Assembly (NCBI GenBank): GCA_945641355.1
Contig: CALZEQ010000016.1
Span: 1 to 59,821 of the forward strand
DNA from: an uncultured Mediterranea sp.
GTDB taxonomy: Bacteria; Bacteroidota; Bacteroidia; Bacteroidales; Bacteroidaceae
Direction: 5' to 3'
Length of the DNA: 59,821 nucleotides
This document shows, in pieces, positions 8,438-17,379 of this stretch. Within the stretch, counting starts at the first letter, position 1. Every line of letters begins with the position of its first letter. The notes below the pieces were generated by a model. It worked only from the letters and a program-made list of their open reading frames with translations. It did not search any database and was not told the DNA's origin. The position numbers and the translations under genes were made by a program.

Positions 8438-9515
8438 AGTCAATGATATTTTGATTGAACAATTCTTGTTGGTTCTGAAGGAATTCCACTTCAATTGGCC
8501 ATACGTAGATGAACGGTTTCAGCTGGTTGCTCAACTCAGCGCACTCCTTCAGGCGGGCAGCGTCTTTTTCCGTTGTAATCAGCACGCGCTTCTTGTCTGG
8601 CAATGCGAAGAACTGCTGTTCTACCAGTCGTATATCCTGCGCTGTAAAGGAATGGTGGTCTCCGAAGGAGAGAACCTTTGTCCGATTCGTTCCAACACAG
8701 TCGGTTACCCGATGAATCAGTTCGTCGGGCGAGGCTATGCCCGTGAGGAGCAGCACGTGATGCTCCTTGGTCAGCGGTAGTAGGTTGTCTCTTTTCGCTT
8801 CGGATGCTAATGGGAATAGCTGCCGTAGTTCTCCATAACGGAAGTGCGAGAAAAAGAGGCGTTGATAAGGATAAAGGTGTAGCTTCTTGCTGATGATGTT
8901 GTATTCAATGGGTTTCAAGTCATCGGGACATTTGGTTACGATGACTATCTGTGCCCGGTTCTTGCCGCTGATGGGTTCGCGTAAACGGCCGGCCGGCAGC
9001 AAGACATCATCGCACAGCAAACGATGGTAATCGGTCAGTAGAATCTGAAGCCCTGCCTTGACGTAACGGTGCTGGAATGCATCGTCCAGCAAGATGACAT
9101 CGACGGTAGGATGATCCAGTGCTAACAGCTGCTCGATGCCGTGACAACGGTCTTCATCGACCGCTACTCTTGCGAATGGGTATTTGGATTTGATTTGACG
9201 TGGCTCGTCGCCAATATCTGCGGCTGTACTTTGGGTATCAGCCAGTCGATAGCCTTTGCTCTTCCGCTTGTATCCCCGACTTAGCGTGGCTATGTTCAGT
9301 CCGTTGTCATGCAGCAGTCTGATCAGGTATTCGGTATGTGGTGTTTTGCCTGTACCACCTACTGCCAGGTTTCCGATGCAGAGTACAGGAATGCCAAAAC
9401 TCCTTGACCGGAGCCATCCCCAGTCAAAGAGTTTGTTGCGTAGTCTGACTCCCCATCCATAGATAAAAGCGAGGGGAAGCAACCATTTATATATATGGTT
9501 TTTGCTTTCGGTCAT
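8376..9515 (-). CDS. lpxK: Tetraacyldisaccharide 4'-kinase LpxK
   Basis: A 379-residue inner-membrane-associated P-loop kinase that phosphorylates the 4' position of the lipid A disaccharide precursor. The N-terminus has a hydrophobic helix (WLLPLAFIYGWGVRLRN) and CIGNLAVGGTGKTPH, the Walker A site, near residues 46-60. LSRGYKRKSKGYR (about 79-91), the DEP segment near 105 and VILLDDAFQHR near 141-151 follow, all diagnostic for LpxK. Its last 62 nt overlap punA in another frame. sppA lies 30 nt upstream on the same strand, so sppA-lpxK-punA-thiL may be one transcription unit, an arrangement linking envelope and purine genes. Confidence 0.95.
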   Translation of the reverse strand: MTESKNHIYKWLLPLAFIYGWGVRLRNKLFDWGWLRSRSFGIPVLCIGNLAVGGTGKTPHTEYLIRLLHDNGLNIATLSRGYKRKSKGYRLADTQSTAADIGDEPRQIKSKYPFARVAVDEDRCHGIEQLLALDHPTVDVILLDDAFQHRYVKAGLQILLTDYHRLLCDDVLLPAGRLREPISGKNRAQIVIVTKCPDDLKPIEYNIISKKLHLYPYQRLFFSHFRYGELRQLFPLASEAKRDNLLPLTKEHHVLLLTGIASPDELIHRVTDCVGTNRTKVLSFGDHHSFTAQDIRLVEQQFFALPDKKRVLITTEKDAARLKECAELSNQLKPFIYVWPIEVEFLQNQQELFNQNIIDYVRTNPRNSHLSERKDAHPS

Positions 9516-9545
9516 TCTTTTCTGGCCTTTTCCGCAAATGTTCGT

Positions 9546-11324
9546 TTATTCAATGTTCAGTTCAAACGGCAGCCGAGCCTGTATGCGGCTGCACTGATTC
9601 AGTTCTTTCAGATTACTGATAGGTTTATACCACTCTCCGACGCAACTCTTTAGCAGCAATGAGCGGATGTAATTGTCCGGACGGAAATTGGTGAAGCTAT
9701 CAAACAATCCGGGCTTTTCGGGATAGCTCATGACGGTATAGGCATCAATGCCGGCTTTGGCAATGGCTATCTCCAACGCACGGTCTATGCCGCCCAGTTC
9801 GTCTACCAATCCCAGTTCCTTTGCCTTGCTGCCGGTCCATACACGTCCCTGGGCAATTTGGTCAAGCTCCTCTTTCTCTATCCCTCTTCCTTCTGCACAA
9901 CGGGTTAGGAAGAGGTCGTATCCCTGATTGACGTTCATCTGCATCATGGCCTTTTCGCCGGCGTTCAAGGGTCGTCCCATCATGCCGAAATCAGCATATT
10001 CATTGGTCTTCACGACATCAAAATCCAGTCCCAGCTTATCGGTCAGCCCTTTTACATTGGGCACGAGACCGAAGATGCCGATAGAACCGGTCAAGGTGGT
10101 CGGTTCAGCCACTATGGTATCAGCGTTGCAAGAGATGTAGTATCCACCCGAAGCTGCATAGTCACCCATCGAGACGATGACCGGTTTCTCTTTTCTCAGT
10201 TCGCTGATGGCATACCAGATTTGTTCGGATGCGTAAGCGCTGCCTCCCGGTGAGTTCACACGCAGTACTACCGCCTTCACGTCTTCATCCTCCTTTAATT
10301 TTCGCAAATCTTTGATGACCTCTGTGCCGTTGATGACGGTTTCTGTTCCGGACAGCGGAGAGGCGATTGCATCGTTCACAATCTCTCCTTCGGCGTAGTA
10401 GACGGCAATGATATTACCGCTCTTGTCTTTGGGACGGTTTTTCTTCACGTTAATCATCTCTTTCAGTCCTACCACGGGCAAATCGTCGTCTTCATCGATA
10501 CCCGCAAGGCCTTTCAGATAGTTGCGGACATCGTTCTTATACATCAATGTGTCTACCAGTCCGCATTGTACACTCTCTTCTGCCGGACGGAACAGCATCA
10601 TCTGGTCAGCTGCCGCATTCAGTGCTTCTGTCGTCAGATTGCGTGACGCTGCTACATCCTGGGTTATCTCTCCCCAGATGGATGTCAGGAAGGCATTAAC
10701 CTGTTCGCGGTTGGCATCGCTCATCTCTGTGGCAATGTAAGGTTCGACAGCCGATTTGTAGGTGCCCACCTTGAATACCTGCATTTCTACGCCAATCTTG
10801 TCCAGCATCTCTTTGAAGAAGATGGGGGCAGAAGCCAGACCACGCCACTCCAGCATACCGTGAGGGTTGAGCAGTATCTTGTCTGCTGCGCTGGCCAGAT
10901 AATAAAGTCCTTGTGTATAGGTATCGGCGTATGCCACCACAAACTTACCGCTCTCCTTGAAGTCGAGCAGTGCATCCCTTATTTCCTTCAGTGAGGCGAA
11001 GCCGGCCGTCAGTAGGTCGGCCTGCAGGTAGATGCCCTTGATTTGGTCGCTCTCTTTAGCCTTCTGGATGGAGGATAGGATGTCATCCAGTCCGTAGACA
11101 GTATAGGTGTCTCCCATCAGGAATTCCAAGGATGAGTCCAGACTACGTTCGGCCAGATCCCCCCGCAAATCAAGCATCATGACAGAATTGTCCTGCAGAA
11201 GTGTCTCCGATTCGGAGGATGAAAGCATGCTGAACAGCCACAGGATGCCGATAAAGAAGAACAGCACGCACGATACAACAATGCCCGCAACCGTGGCGAA
11301 CATGAATTTGAAGAAATCTTTCAT
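9546..11324 (-). CDS. sppA: Signal peptide peptidase SppA, long form
   Basis: 592 residues, the double-domain (67K-type) SppA. It is a membrane-bound Ser/Lys protease that degrades cleaved signal peptides. An N-terminal transmembrane helix (FFKFMFATVAGIVVSCVLFFFIGILWLF) anchors it. The N-terminal crotonase-fold half carries the catalytic Lys in VGTYKSAVEPY (about residue 195). The C-terminal half carries the nucleophile Ser in MGDYAASGGYYIS (about 390). The start MKDFFKF is preferred over an ATG 31 codons upstream because the latter would read through the -7 box TATCTTTG at 11364-11371 (minus). It heads a minus-strand run with lpxK. Confidence 0.94.
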   Translation of the reverse strand: MKDFFKFMFATVAGIVVSCVLFFFIGILWLFSMLSSSESETLLQDNSVMMLDLRGDLAERSLDSSLEFLMGDTYTVYGLDDILSSIQKAKESDQIKGIYLQADLLTAGFASLKEIRDALLDFKESGKFVVAYADTYTQGLYYLASAADKILLNPHGMLEWRGLASAPIFFKEMLDKIGVEMQVFKVGTYKSAVEPYIATEMSDANREQVNAFLTSIWGEITQDVAASRNLTTEALNAAADQMMLFRPAEESVQCGLVDTLMYKNDVRNYLKGLAGIDEDDDLPVVGLKEMINVKKNRPKDKSGNIIAVYYAEGEIVNDAIASPLSGTETVINGTEVIKDLRKLKEDEDVKAVVLRVNSPGGSAYASEQIWYAISELRKEKPVIVSMGDYAASGGYYISCNADTIVAEPTTLTGSIGIFGLVPNVKGLTDKLGLDFDVVKTNEYADFGMMGRPLNAGEKAMMQMNVNQGYDLFLTRCAEGRGIEKEELDQIAQGRVWTGSKAKELGLVDELGGIDRALEIAIAKAGIDAYTVMSYPEKPGLFDSFTNFRPDNYIRSLLLKSCVGEWYKPISNLKELNQCSRIQARLPFELNIE

Positions 11325-11363
11325 TGTTACTTCATTTTTTGTATTGCTAACTTTTTGCGCTAA

Positions 11364-11371
11364 CAAAGATA
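11364..11371 (-). promoter_or_regulatory. Bacteroidetes -7 box for sppA
   Basis: TATCTTTG on the minus strand, a full match to TAnnTTTG, about 40 nt before the sppA ATG. No clear -33 TTTG was found at the usual spacing. Confidence 0.55.
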
Positions 11372-11509
11372 AATAATTAGGTTGATATTTGCTACATCTG
11401 TCGCCTGTTTTTCGCATTTGTCACACGTTCTTTTCTCTTTTTCCTTATTTTTTAATGGAAAAAGGGCAGTTCGCGCGATGAAAAAGGTGGTTTTATCAGA
11501 TATTGTACA

Positions 11510-11517
11510 TACATTTG
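11510..11517 (+). promoter_or_regulatory. Bacteroidetes -7 box for TSCPD/Nramp operon
   Basis: TACATTTG, full -7 consensus, about 24 nt before the ATG of the TSCPD gene. It diverges from sppA. Confidence 0.5.
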
Positions 11518-11540
11518 CATGCAACTTATTCAAAACAGAT

Positions 11541-11822
11541 ATGAAATATTTCTATAAGACAGAAGGAACATGCAGCACCAACATCGAATTGGAAATAGAC
11601 GGTGGTGTGTTGAGGGAAGTCCGCTTTTGGGGCGGATGCAACGGAAACCTGCAAGGTATATCCCGACTGGTGCAGGGAATGCAGGTGAGTGAAGTGTTGA
11701 ATCGGCTGGAAGGCATCCGCTGTGGAGCACGCCCTACATCGTGCCCCGACCAGCTCTGTCAGGCATTGCGGGCCATCGAAGCTCATGAAAAAGGGACGGT
11801 TAAGGTAGGAGAGCAGGTATGA
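11541..11822 (+). CDS. TSCPD domain-containing protein
   Basis: A 93-residue protein that is entirely one TSCPD domain, related to the C-terminal domain of some ribonucleotide reductases and to small stand-alone proteins of unknown role. The conserved pattern is clear: FYKTEGTCSTNIELEIDGG, then VRFWGGCNGNLQGISRLVQGM, then the signature RPTSCPDQLCQAL near residues 63-75. Four cysteines suggest metal binding. The start at 11541 follows the -7 box; a longer reading to 11382 gives no family similarity. Its stop overlaps the Nramp start as ATGA, so the two are translationally coupled, hinting at a shared metal-related role (inference). Confidence 0.85.
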   Translation: MKYFYKTEGTCSTNIELEIDGGVLREVRFWGGCNGNLQGISRLVQGMQVSEVLNRLEGIRCGARPTSCPDQLCQALRAIEAHEKGTVKVGEQV

Positions 11823-13090
11823 AGAACATATTGAAAGACCTGAAGCGGCACGACCACAAACGGTATCTGGGCGGGTTGGACTTTTTCCGATACATTGGGC
11901 CTGGACTGCTGGTGACTGTGGGCTTCATTGACCCTGGCAACTGGGCATCTAACTTTGCTGCCGGATCGGAGTATGGATACACTCTGCTGTGGGTGGTGAC
12001 GCTCTCTACCGTCATGTTGATTGTGTTGCAGCACAACGTGGCACATCTGGGCATTGTGACCGGTCTTTGTCTTTCCGAGGCCGCTACCCGCTACACGCCC
12101 AAGTGGGTGTCTCGTCCAGTGTTGGCCACGGCGGTACTGGCCTCTGTCTCCACCTCGTTGGCAGAGATTTTGGGTGGTGCCATTGCCTTGCAGATGTTGT
12201 TGGATGTACCTTTGCTGTGGGGAGCGGTGCTAACGACCTTCTTTGTATTGATTATGCTCTTCACTAATTCCTATAAACGGATAGAGAGAGCCATCATCGC
12301 CTTTGTATCCGTTATAGGCCTCTCCTTTATCTACGAACTCTTTTTGGTGGAGATAGAGTGGTCGCAGGCGTTGCAAGGGTGGGTGGTTCCCTCCTTGCCG
12401 CAGGGCAGTATGTTGATTGTCATGAGTGTATTAGGGGCTGTGGTGATGCCACATAACCTGTTTTTGCACTCGGAGGTGATACAAAGTCACGAGTACAACA
12501 AACAGGACGATGCCTCCATTCGACGGGTACTGAAATATGAATTGTTTGATACGCTCTTCTCCATGCTGGTGGGATGGGCCATCAACAGTGCCATGATACT
12601 GCTGGCAGCCGCTACCTTCTTTAAGGGGGGCGTTCATGTGGAGGAGCTTCAGCAAGCTAACTCATTGCTGCAGCCCTTGCTGGGCAACGGCGCTTCCATC
12701 GTATTTGCGCTGGCCTTGCTGATGGCGGGTATTTCGTCGACTATCACCAGCGGCATGGCGGCAGGTTCTATCTTTGCCGGTATCTTCGGCGAGTCATATC
12801 ACATCAAGGACAGCCACTCGCAGGTGGGTGTCGTGCTCTCGTTGGGAGTAGCCTTGCTGCTTATCTTCTTTATCGGTGATCCCTTCAAGGGACTGCTGAT
12901 TTCGCAGATGATGTTGAGTGTGCAGCTTCCTTTTACAGTCTTTCTACAGGTGGGACTGACTTCGTCCAGACGAGTGATGGGCCCCTATGCCAACAGCCGG
13001 TGGAGCAGTTGTGTACTCTATGCAATTGCTGCTGTAGTGACCATACTCAATGTGTTGTTACTGATAGAGACTTTGTCTGGAAATTTATAA
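11819..13090 (+). CDS. mntH: Nramp-family divalent metal transporter
   Basis: A 423-residue inner-membrane Nramp transporter, proton-coupled import of Mn(II) or Fe(II). About eleven hydrophobic segments are visible. The metal-site motif of helix 1 is present as DPGNWASNFAAG (about residues 38-49), and the helix 6 motif as VVMPHNLFLHSEV (about 204-216). These Asp, Asn and Met residues coordinate the ion in characterised Nramps. No MntR- or Fur-type gene is next to it, and I did not identify an operator. It overlaps the TSCPD gene by 4 nt. The exact metal cannot be read from sequence. Confidence 0.92.
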   Translation: MKNILKDLKRHDHKRYLGGLDFFRYIGPGLLVTVGFIDPGNWASNFAAGSEYGYTLLWVVTLSTVMLIVLQHNVAHLGIVTGLCLSEAATRYTPKWVSRPVLATAVLASVSTSLAEILGGAIALQMLLDVPLLWGAVLTTFFVLIMLFTNSYKRIERAIIAFVSVIGLSFIYELFLVEIEWSQALQGWVVPSLPQGSMLIVMSVLGAVVMPHNLFLHSEVIQSHEYNKQDDASIRRVLKYELFDTLFSMLVGWAINSAMILLAAATFFKGGVHVEELQQANSLLQPLLGNGASIVFALALLMAGISSTITSGMAAGSIFAGIFGESYHIKDSHSQVGVVLSLGVALLLIFFIGDPFKGLLISQMMLSVQLPFTVFLQVGLTSSRRVMGPYANSRWSSCVLYAIAAVVTILNVLLLIETLSGNL

Positions 13091-13170
13091 GAATAAAACA
13101 TCTAACTAAATCTTTTAATTTACTGTTGAATAGTTGTTTAGTTTGATAATATATATTAAAAAGAAGTAAC

Positions 13171-13629
13171 ATGGAAGAAAGAATAGCAAAAGCAGTATCC
13201 TTGTTCAAAAGCGGCTATAACTGTGCGCAGTCGGTGGCGGCAGCCTTTGCCGATATGTATGGTTTTACAGAAGAGCAGGCCCTTCGGATGTCGGCCTCGT
13301 TTGGCGGAGGTATCGGCCGGATGCGGCAGACGTGTGGTGCAGCCTGTGGCATGTTTCTGCTTGCCGGACTAGAGAATGGTTCGACTGATGCACAGGACCG
13401 CGACGGCAAAGCGGCCAATTATGCGTTGGTACAGGAACTGGCCGAAGAGTTCAAGCGCAGGAACGGCTCACTGATTTGTGCTGAACTGCTGGGGTTGAAA
13501 AAGCCCGAAGGGTCGGCTCAACCTGAGGTTCGTACAGAGCAATATTATGCCAAACGTCCCTGTGTCAAGATGGTAGAAGAGGGAGCACGTATCTGGGCTG
13601 AATACTTGCAAAAACAGGGGAAATTGTAG
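13171..13629 (+). CDS. C_GCAxxG_C_C family protein
   Basis: A 152-residue protein of the C_GCAxxG_C_C family (putative redox-active, function unresolved). The order is visible: FKSGYNCAQSV (first Cys near residue 17), FGGGIGRMRQTCGAACGMFLLAG (GCAxxG-like core, here GAACG, near 52-66), SLICAELLG (about 103-111) and KRPCVKMVEEGARI (about 129-143). It follows the Nramp gene after an 80-nt gap on the same strand, so it may be co-transcribed or have its own promoter. A hairpin follows at 13646-13673. Conserved cysteines beside a metal transporter are suggestive of metal or redox chemistry, but this is not shown. Confidence 0.85.
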   Translation: MEERIAKAVSLFKSGYNCAQSVAAAFADMYGFTEEQALRMSASFGGGIGRMRQTCGAACGMFLLAGLENGSTDAQDRDGKAANYALVQELAEEFKRRNGSLICAELLGLKKPEGSAQPEVRTEQYYAKRPCVKMVEEGARIWAEYLQKQGKL

Positions 13630-13645
13630 GGAAAAACATAGTAAG

Positions 13646-13676
13646 AATCGCAAATTTGTACATTTCTGCGATTTTA
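13646..13676 (+). terminator. Hairpin after C_GCAxxG_C_C gene
   Basis: AATCGCA (13646-13652) pairs with TGCGATT (13667-13673), with inner AAAT/ATTT pairing. It is followed by a short T-run. Probable weak terminator. Confidence 0.5.
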
Positions 13677-13711
13677 TCCCTAAATAATATGCTATATAAC
13701 ATAAAAATAAC

Positions 13712-13719
13712 TATCTTTG
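13712..13719 (+). promoter_or_regulatory. Bacteroidetes -7 box for winged-helix gene
   Basis: TATCTTTG, full consensus, followed by C. It lies about 73 nt before the ATG at 13793, leaving a 5' leader of about 65 nt. Confidence 0.55.
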
Positions 13720-13792
13720 CAGCCGAAATAAATTCTGATTCTCTGAAAGATGATAGAGATTGGAAGCATGTCTAACTAAAAACAAAGAGAAA

Positions 13793-13996
13793 ATGTTGAA
13801 AGAAAAAGCCGGTGATTTGGCCGGAAAAATCTGGAATGCACTGAATGAAACAGAAGGTTTAACTGCGAAGCAATTGAAGAAAGCTGCTGGAAAGCTGACG
13901 GACAAGGATCTCTATCTGGGCCTTGGCTGGTTGCTCAGAGAGGACAAGGTGGCTGTAACGGAAGTAGAAGGTGAACTGTTCGTAAAACTGGTTTGA
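13793..13996 (+). CDS. Small winged-helix-turn-helix protein
   Basis: 67 residues, a single winged-helix-like domain of the type found as small stand-alone proteins in Bacteroides (MLKEKAGDLAGKIWNALNETEGLTAKQLKKAAGKLTDKD...). LTAKQLKKAAG and KDLYLGLGWLLREDKV match the two helices, and VAVTEVEGELFVKLV the wing. The ATG at 13793 is chosen because AAAGAGAAA just before it is a reasonable ribosome-binding context; a TTG at 13760 would add 11 unlikely residues. It has its own -7 box and terminator, so it is monocistronic. DNA targets unknown. Confidence 0.8.
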   Translation: MLKEKAGDLAGKIWNALNETEGLTAKQLKKAAGKLTDKDLYLGLGWLLREDKVAVTEVEGELFVKLV

Positions 13997-14020
13997 TAGA
14001 AAAGTGATAAGAATGTCATA

Positions 14021-14067
14021 AAAAAGATGCGTAGGCACACTCGTTGTAGCCTGCGCATCTTTTTTTA
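14021..14067. terminator. Strong intrinsic terminator before lepA
   Basis: GATGCGTAGGC (14026-14036) pairs with GCCTGCGCATC (14049-14059) with one G-T pair. A-run before and seven Ts after. Flanking A and T runs would let it work in both directions. Confidence 0.88.
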
Positions 14068-14083
14068 TTTAAAAAAATATTTC

Positions 14084-14091
14084 TATCTTTG
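14084..14091 (+). promoter_or_regulatory. Bacteroidetes -7 box for lepA
   Basis: TATCTTTG followed by C, 24 nt before the lepA ATG. It sits directly after the upstream terminator. Confidence 0.55.
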
Positions 14092-14115
14092 CGACCAAAA
14101 GCAAGAATTCTGACG

Positions 14116-15897
14116 ATGAAAAATATACGCAACTTCTGCATTATTGCCCACATCGACCATGGTAAGTCAACCCTGGCCGATCGCCTGTTAGAGTATACAA
14201 ATACTATACAAGTTACTGAAGGACAGATGCTTGATGATATGGATCTGGAAAAAGAACGTGGCATCACCATCAAGAGTCACGCTATCCAGATGGAACATTT
14301 GTATAAAGGTGAAAAGTACATTCTGAATCTGATTGACACGCCGGGACACGTGGACTTTTCTTACGAGGTATCCCGTTCCATTGCCGCTTGCGAAGGGGCA
14401 CTGCTCATCGTAGATGCTTCGCAAGGTGTGCAGGCACAGACTATCTCCAATCTATATATGGCCATCGAGCACGATTTGGAGATTATCCCCGTCATCAACA
14501 AGTGTGACATGGAGAGTGCCATGCCCGATGAAGTGGAGGATGAAATCGTGGAGTTGCTGGGATGCAAGCGCGAAGAGATTATCCGAGCCAGTGGCAAGAC
14601 AGGTATGGGTGTAGAGGAGATTCTGGCAGCTGTAATCGAGCGGATACCCCATCCGGTAGGCGATGAAGAGGCACCGTTACAGGCACTAATCTTTGACTCT
14701 GTATTCAACTCTTTTCGTGGCATTATCGCTTATTTCAAGATAGAAAACGGTGTCATTCGTAAGGGCGACAAGGTGAAGTTCTTCAATACAGGCAAGGAGT
14801 ACGAGGCCGATGAAGTGGGGGTACTCAAGATGGATATGGTGCCGCGCAATGAACTCCGTACCGGTGATGTGGGTTACATCATATCCGGCATCAAGACCTC
14901 CAAGGAGGTAAAGGTCGGCGATACCATTACACACATCGCACGGCCTTGTTCAGAGGCTATTGCCGGTTTCGAAGAGGTGAAGCCTATGGTGTTTGCCGGT
15001 GTATATCCCATTGAGGCCGAAGACTTTGAAGACCTGCGTTCTTCGCTGGAAAAACTGCAGTTGAACGATGCTTCGCTTACCTTCCAGCCCGAATCATCGC
15101 TGGCATTGGGTTTCGGATTCCGTTGCGGTTTCTTGGGACTGCTCCACATGGAGATTGTACAGGAACGTCTGGACCGAGAGTTCGATATGAATGTCATCAC
15201 CACCGTACCCAACGTGTCTTACCATGTCTTCGACAAGCAAGGTAACATGCTGGAGGTACACAATCCAGGCAGTATGCCCGACGTCACCATGATTGACCAC
15301 ATTGAGGAGCCCTATATCCGTGCTTCGGTCATCACGGCGACCGACTATATCGGCCCCATCATGACCCTTTGTTTGGGCAAGCGCGGCGAGCTGGTGAAGC
15401 AGGAGTACATCTCTGGCAACCGTGTGGAAATCTATTATGATATGCCGTTGGGTGAGATTGTGATTGACTTTTACGACAAGCTGAAAAGTATATCCAAGGG
15501 GTATGCTTCGTTTGATTACCATCCCAACGGTTTCCGTCCCTCACGTCTGGTGAAGCTGGATATCCTGCTGAATGGCGAACCGGTGGATGCACTCTCTACC
15601 TTGACACACTTTGACAACGCCGAGGCTTTCGGCCGCCGCATGTGTGAGAAGTTGAAGGAACTGATACCCCGACAGCAATTTGACATTGCCATACAGGCTG
15701 CTATCGGTGCAAAGATTATTGCCCGCGAAACGGTGAAGCAGGTTCGCAAGGATGTGACCGCCAAGTGTTACGGAGGCGACGTCAGCCGTAAGCGCAAACT
15801 GCTGGAGAAACAGAAGCGGGGAAAGAAACGCATGAAACAGATTGGCAATGTAGAAGTACCACAGAAAGCCTTCCTGGCCGTATTGAAACTGGATTAA
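14116..15897 (+). CDS. lepA: Elongation factor 4 (LepA)
   Basis: A 593-residue translational GTPase that back-translocates or rescues stalled ribosomes and affects initiation. G motifs: G1 [10 protein letters not shown] (about residues 11-20), the switch [11 protein letters not shown]3 [12 protein letters not shown] (about 77-88), G4 NKCD (about 131-134). Domain II, the EF-G-like domains and the LepA-specific C-terminal domain follow, ending in the conserved run [20 protein letters not shown] and [14 protein letters not shown]. The start at [12 protein letters not shown] is the family start; the extra nine codons upstream are not typical. Full length, intact. Confidence 0.97.
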   Translation: MKNIRNFCIIAHIDHGKSTLADRLLEYTNTIQVTEGQMLDDMDLEKERGITIKSHAIQMEHLYKGEKYILNLIDTPGHVDFSYEVSRSIAACEGALLIVDASQGVQAQTISNLYMAIEHDLEIIPVINKCDMESAMPDEVEDEIVELLGCKREEIIRASGKTGMGVEEILAAVIERIPHPVGDEEAPLQALIFDSVFNSFRGIIAYFKIENGVIRKGDKVKFFNTGKEYEADEVGVLKMDMVPRNELRTGDVGYIISGIKTSKEVKVGDTITHIARPCSEAIAGFEEVKPMVFAGVYPIEAEDFEDLRSSLEKLQLNDASLTFQPESSLALGFGFRCGFLGLLHMEIVQERLDREFDMNVITTVPNVSYHVFDKQGNMLEVHNPGSMPDVTMIDHIEEPYIRASVITATDYIGPIMTLCLGKRGELVKQEYISGNRVEIYYDMPLGEIVIDFYDKLKSISKGYASFDYHPNGFRPSRLVKLDILLNGEPVDALSTLTHFDNAEAFGRRMCEKLKELIPRQQFDIAIQAAIGAKIIARETVKQVRKDVTAKCYGGDVSRKRKLLEKQKRGKKRMKQIGNVEVPQKAFLAVLKLD

Positions 15898-15911
15898 GAT
15901 TCACTTACATT

Positions 15912-15927
15912 CTGCCTTCGCAGGCAG
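15912..15927 (+). other. Small tetraloop hairpin between lepA and antiporter gene
   Basis: CTGCCT and AGGCAG enclose a TCGC loop. No T-run follows, so it is not a normal terminator. It could cap the lepA mRNA 3' end. Confidence 0.4.
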
Positions 15928-15956
15928 TCATATTAACTAATTGCAATTTATACTGA

Positions 15957-17267
15957 ATGGACATTCCTGTATGGGTATTAATGCCCTTTGTCGCCATGCT
16001 GCTTTGTATAGCGGTGGCACCTCTTCTGATAGAGAAACAGTGGGAAAAGAACCTCAACAAATTCTGTCTCTCTATGGTCCTCGGCTCCATCGTTGCAATA
16101 TGGATGGTAGCGAACGATACGAACGAAAATCATTTTGTGCACCATCTGGTGCATCAGATGGTGTACGACTATGTGCCTTTTATCCTCCTGCTGGCATCCC
16201 TTTTTGTAGTGACGGGAGGTATCAAGGTGAATGGAGATATCCGCGCTACTCCGCGTGTCAATACACTGATACTGGGTATCGGATTCGTGTTGGCCTCACT
16301 GATGGGGACTACGGGTGCCGCCATGTTGCTGATACGTCCGTTGATCGCAACCAACTCCGAACGTAAGTACACGTCGCACACCATCCTCTTCTTCATTGCC
16401 GTGGTGGCCAATTGCGGTGGCCTGCTTACCCCGCTGGGCGATCCTCCCTTGTTCCTGCTTTATCTGCGTGGAGCTGCTTTCGGATGGTTCTTCCACCTGT
16501 TCCCAGTATGGTTGCTTGCAGGCTGTGTACTGTTGCTCGTCTATTTCCTGCTTGATACCTATTATTATGCGCGCGAGCCAAAGGAGAACATCGAACACGA
16601 CAATCGCAATGTCACTCCGATTTCGTTCGATGGATGTATCAACCTGCTCTGGCTGCTCTGCATCATCCTCAGTGTGATGTTTATCAATCAGGGATATATC
16701 CCAGCCATGGGTGAGGAACATGCACTGTTCTATATCAAGCTGTTGCGTGAGTTTGTGTTGGTGGCTATCATTCTTCTTTCGCTGAAGACTACCAGTAAGG
16801 AGATTCGTCGGGCCAACCATTATTCTTGGGCTCCTATCGTAGAGGTGGCTGTGTTGTTCGTCGGCATCTTTGCCACCATGACACCCGCCTTGATTTATCT
16901 TAACGCACATGCGCCCTCCATGGGACTGGACCAGCCTTGGCAGTTCTTCTACAGTACTGGTGTGCTCAGTTCGTTCCTCGACAATGCACCTACGGCTGTC
17001 GCTTTCCATTCTGTAGCCGGTGGATTGCCTGTCACGGAAGGTGTTGCCATGGTGGCTGGTGTGCCAGAAATCTTCTTGAAGGTGATATCTGTGAGCGCCG
17101 TATTCTTCGGGGCCATGACGTACATTGGCAATGGTCCCAACTTTATGGTGAAGGCCATCGCTGAGGAGAGCGGCATCAAGATGCCTTCCTTCTTTGGCTA
17201 CATGGTCAAGTTTTCGCTGATTGTATTGCTGCCGCTCTACGTGGTGATACAGATTATTTTCTTCTGA
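15957..17267 (+). CDS. nhaD: NhaD/ArsB-type sodium:proton antiporter
   Basis: A 436-residue polytopic inner-membrane protein of the ion transporter superfamily (NhaD/citrate-transporter fold), about 11-12 hydrophobic segments. Diagnostic parts are SLMGTTGAAMLLIRPL (about residues 116-131), NCGGLLTPLGDPPLFLLYLRGA (about 156-177), SSFLDNAPTAVAFHSVAGG (about 340-358) and TYIGNGPNFMVKAIAE (about 385-400). The two NAPT and GNGPNFM hairpins form the ion pathway in this fold. Na+/H+ exchange is the likeliest activity by similarity to NhaD; arsenite or dicarboxylate transport is less likely. It sits 59 nt after lepA. Confidence 0.85.
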   Translation: MDIPVWVLMPFVAMLLCIAVAPLLIEKQWEKNLNKFCLSMVLGSIVAIWMVANDTNENHFVHHLVHQMVYDYVPFILLLASLFVVTGGIKVNGDIRATPRVNTLILGIGFVLASLMGTTGAAMLLIRPLIATNSERKYTSHTILFFIAVVANCGGLLTPLGDPPLFLLYLRGAAFGWFFHLFPVWLLAGCVLLLVYFLLDTYYYAREPKENIEHDNRNVTPISFDGCINLLWLLCIILSVMFINQGYIPAMGEEHALFYIKLLREFVLVAIILLSLKTTSKEIRRANHYSWAPIVEVAVLFVGIFATMTPALIYLNAHAPSMGLDQPWQFFYSTGVLSSFLDNAPTAVAFHSVAGGLPVTEGVAMVAGVPEIFLKVISVSAVFFGAMTYIGNGPNFMVKAIAEESGIKMPSFFGYMVKFSLIVLLPLYVVIQIIFF

Positions 17268-17281
17268 TATACTTTACTCTA

Positions 17282-17317
17282 TCTTATACAGGTATGGGTA
17301 TCTGTGCCTGTATAAGA
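17282..17317 (+). terminator. Perfect hairpin after antiporter gene
   Basis: TCTTATACAGG (17282-17292) is fully complementary to CCTGTATAAGA (17307-17317), loop 14 nt. No T-run follows, so it may act as an RNA-stabilising or weak terminating structure. Confidence 0.5.
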
Positions 17318-17379
17318 CACTTGTGCGATATAGAAGCAATTGATATAGATGATATTATATGTGACAGAAAGAAAAGTGT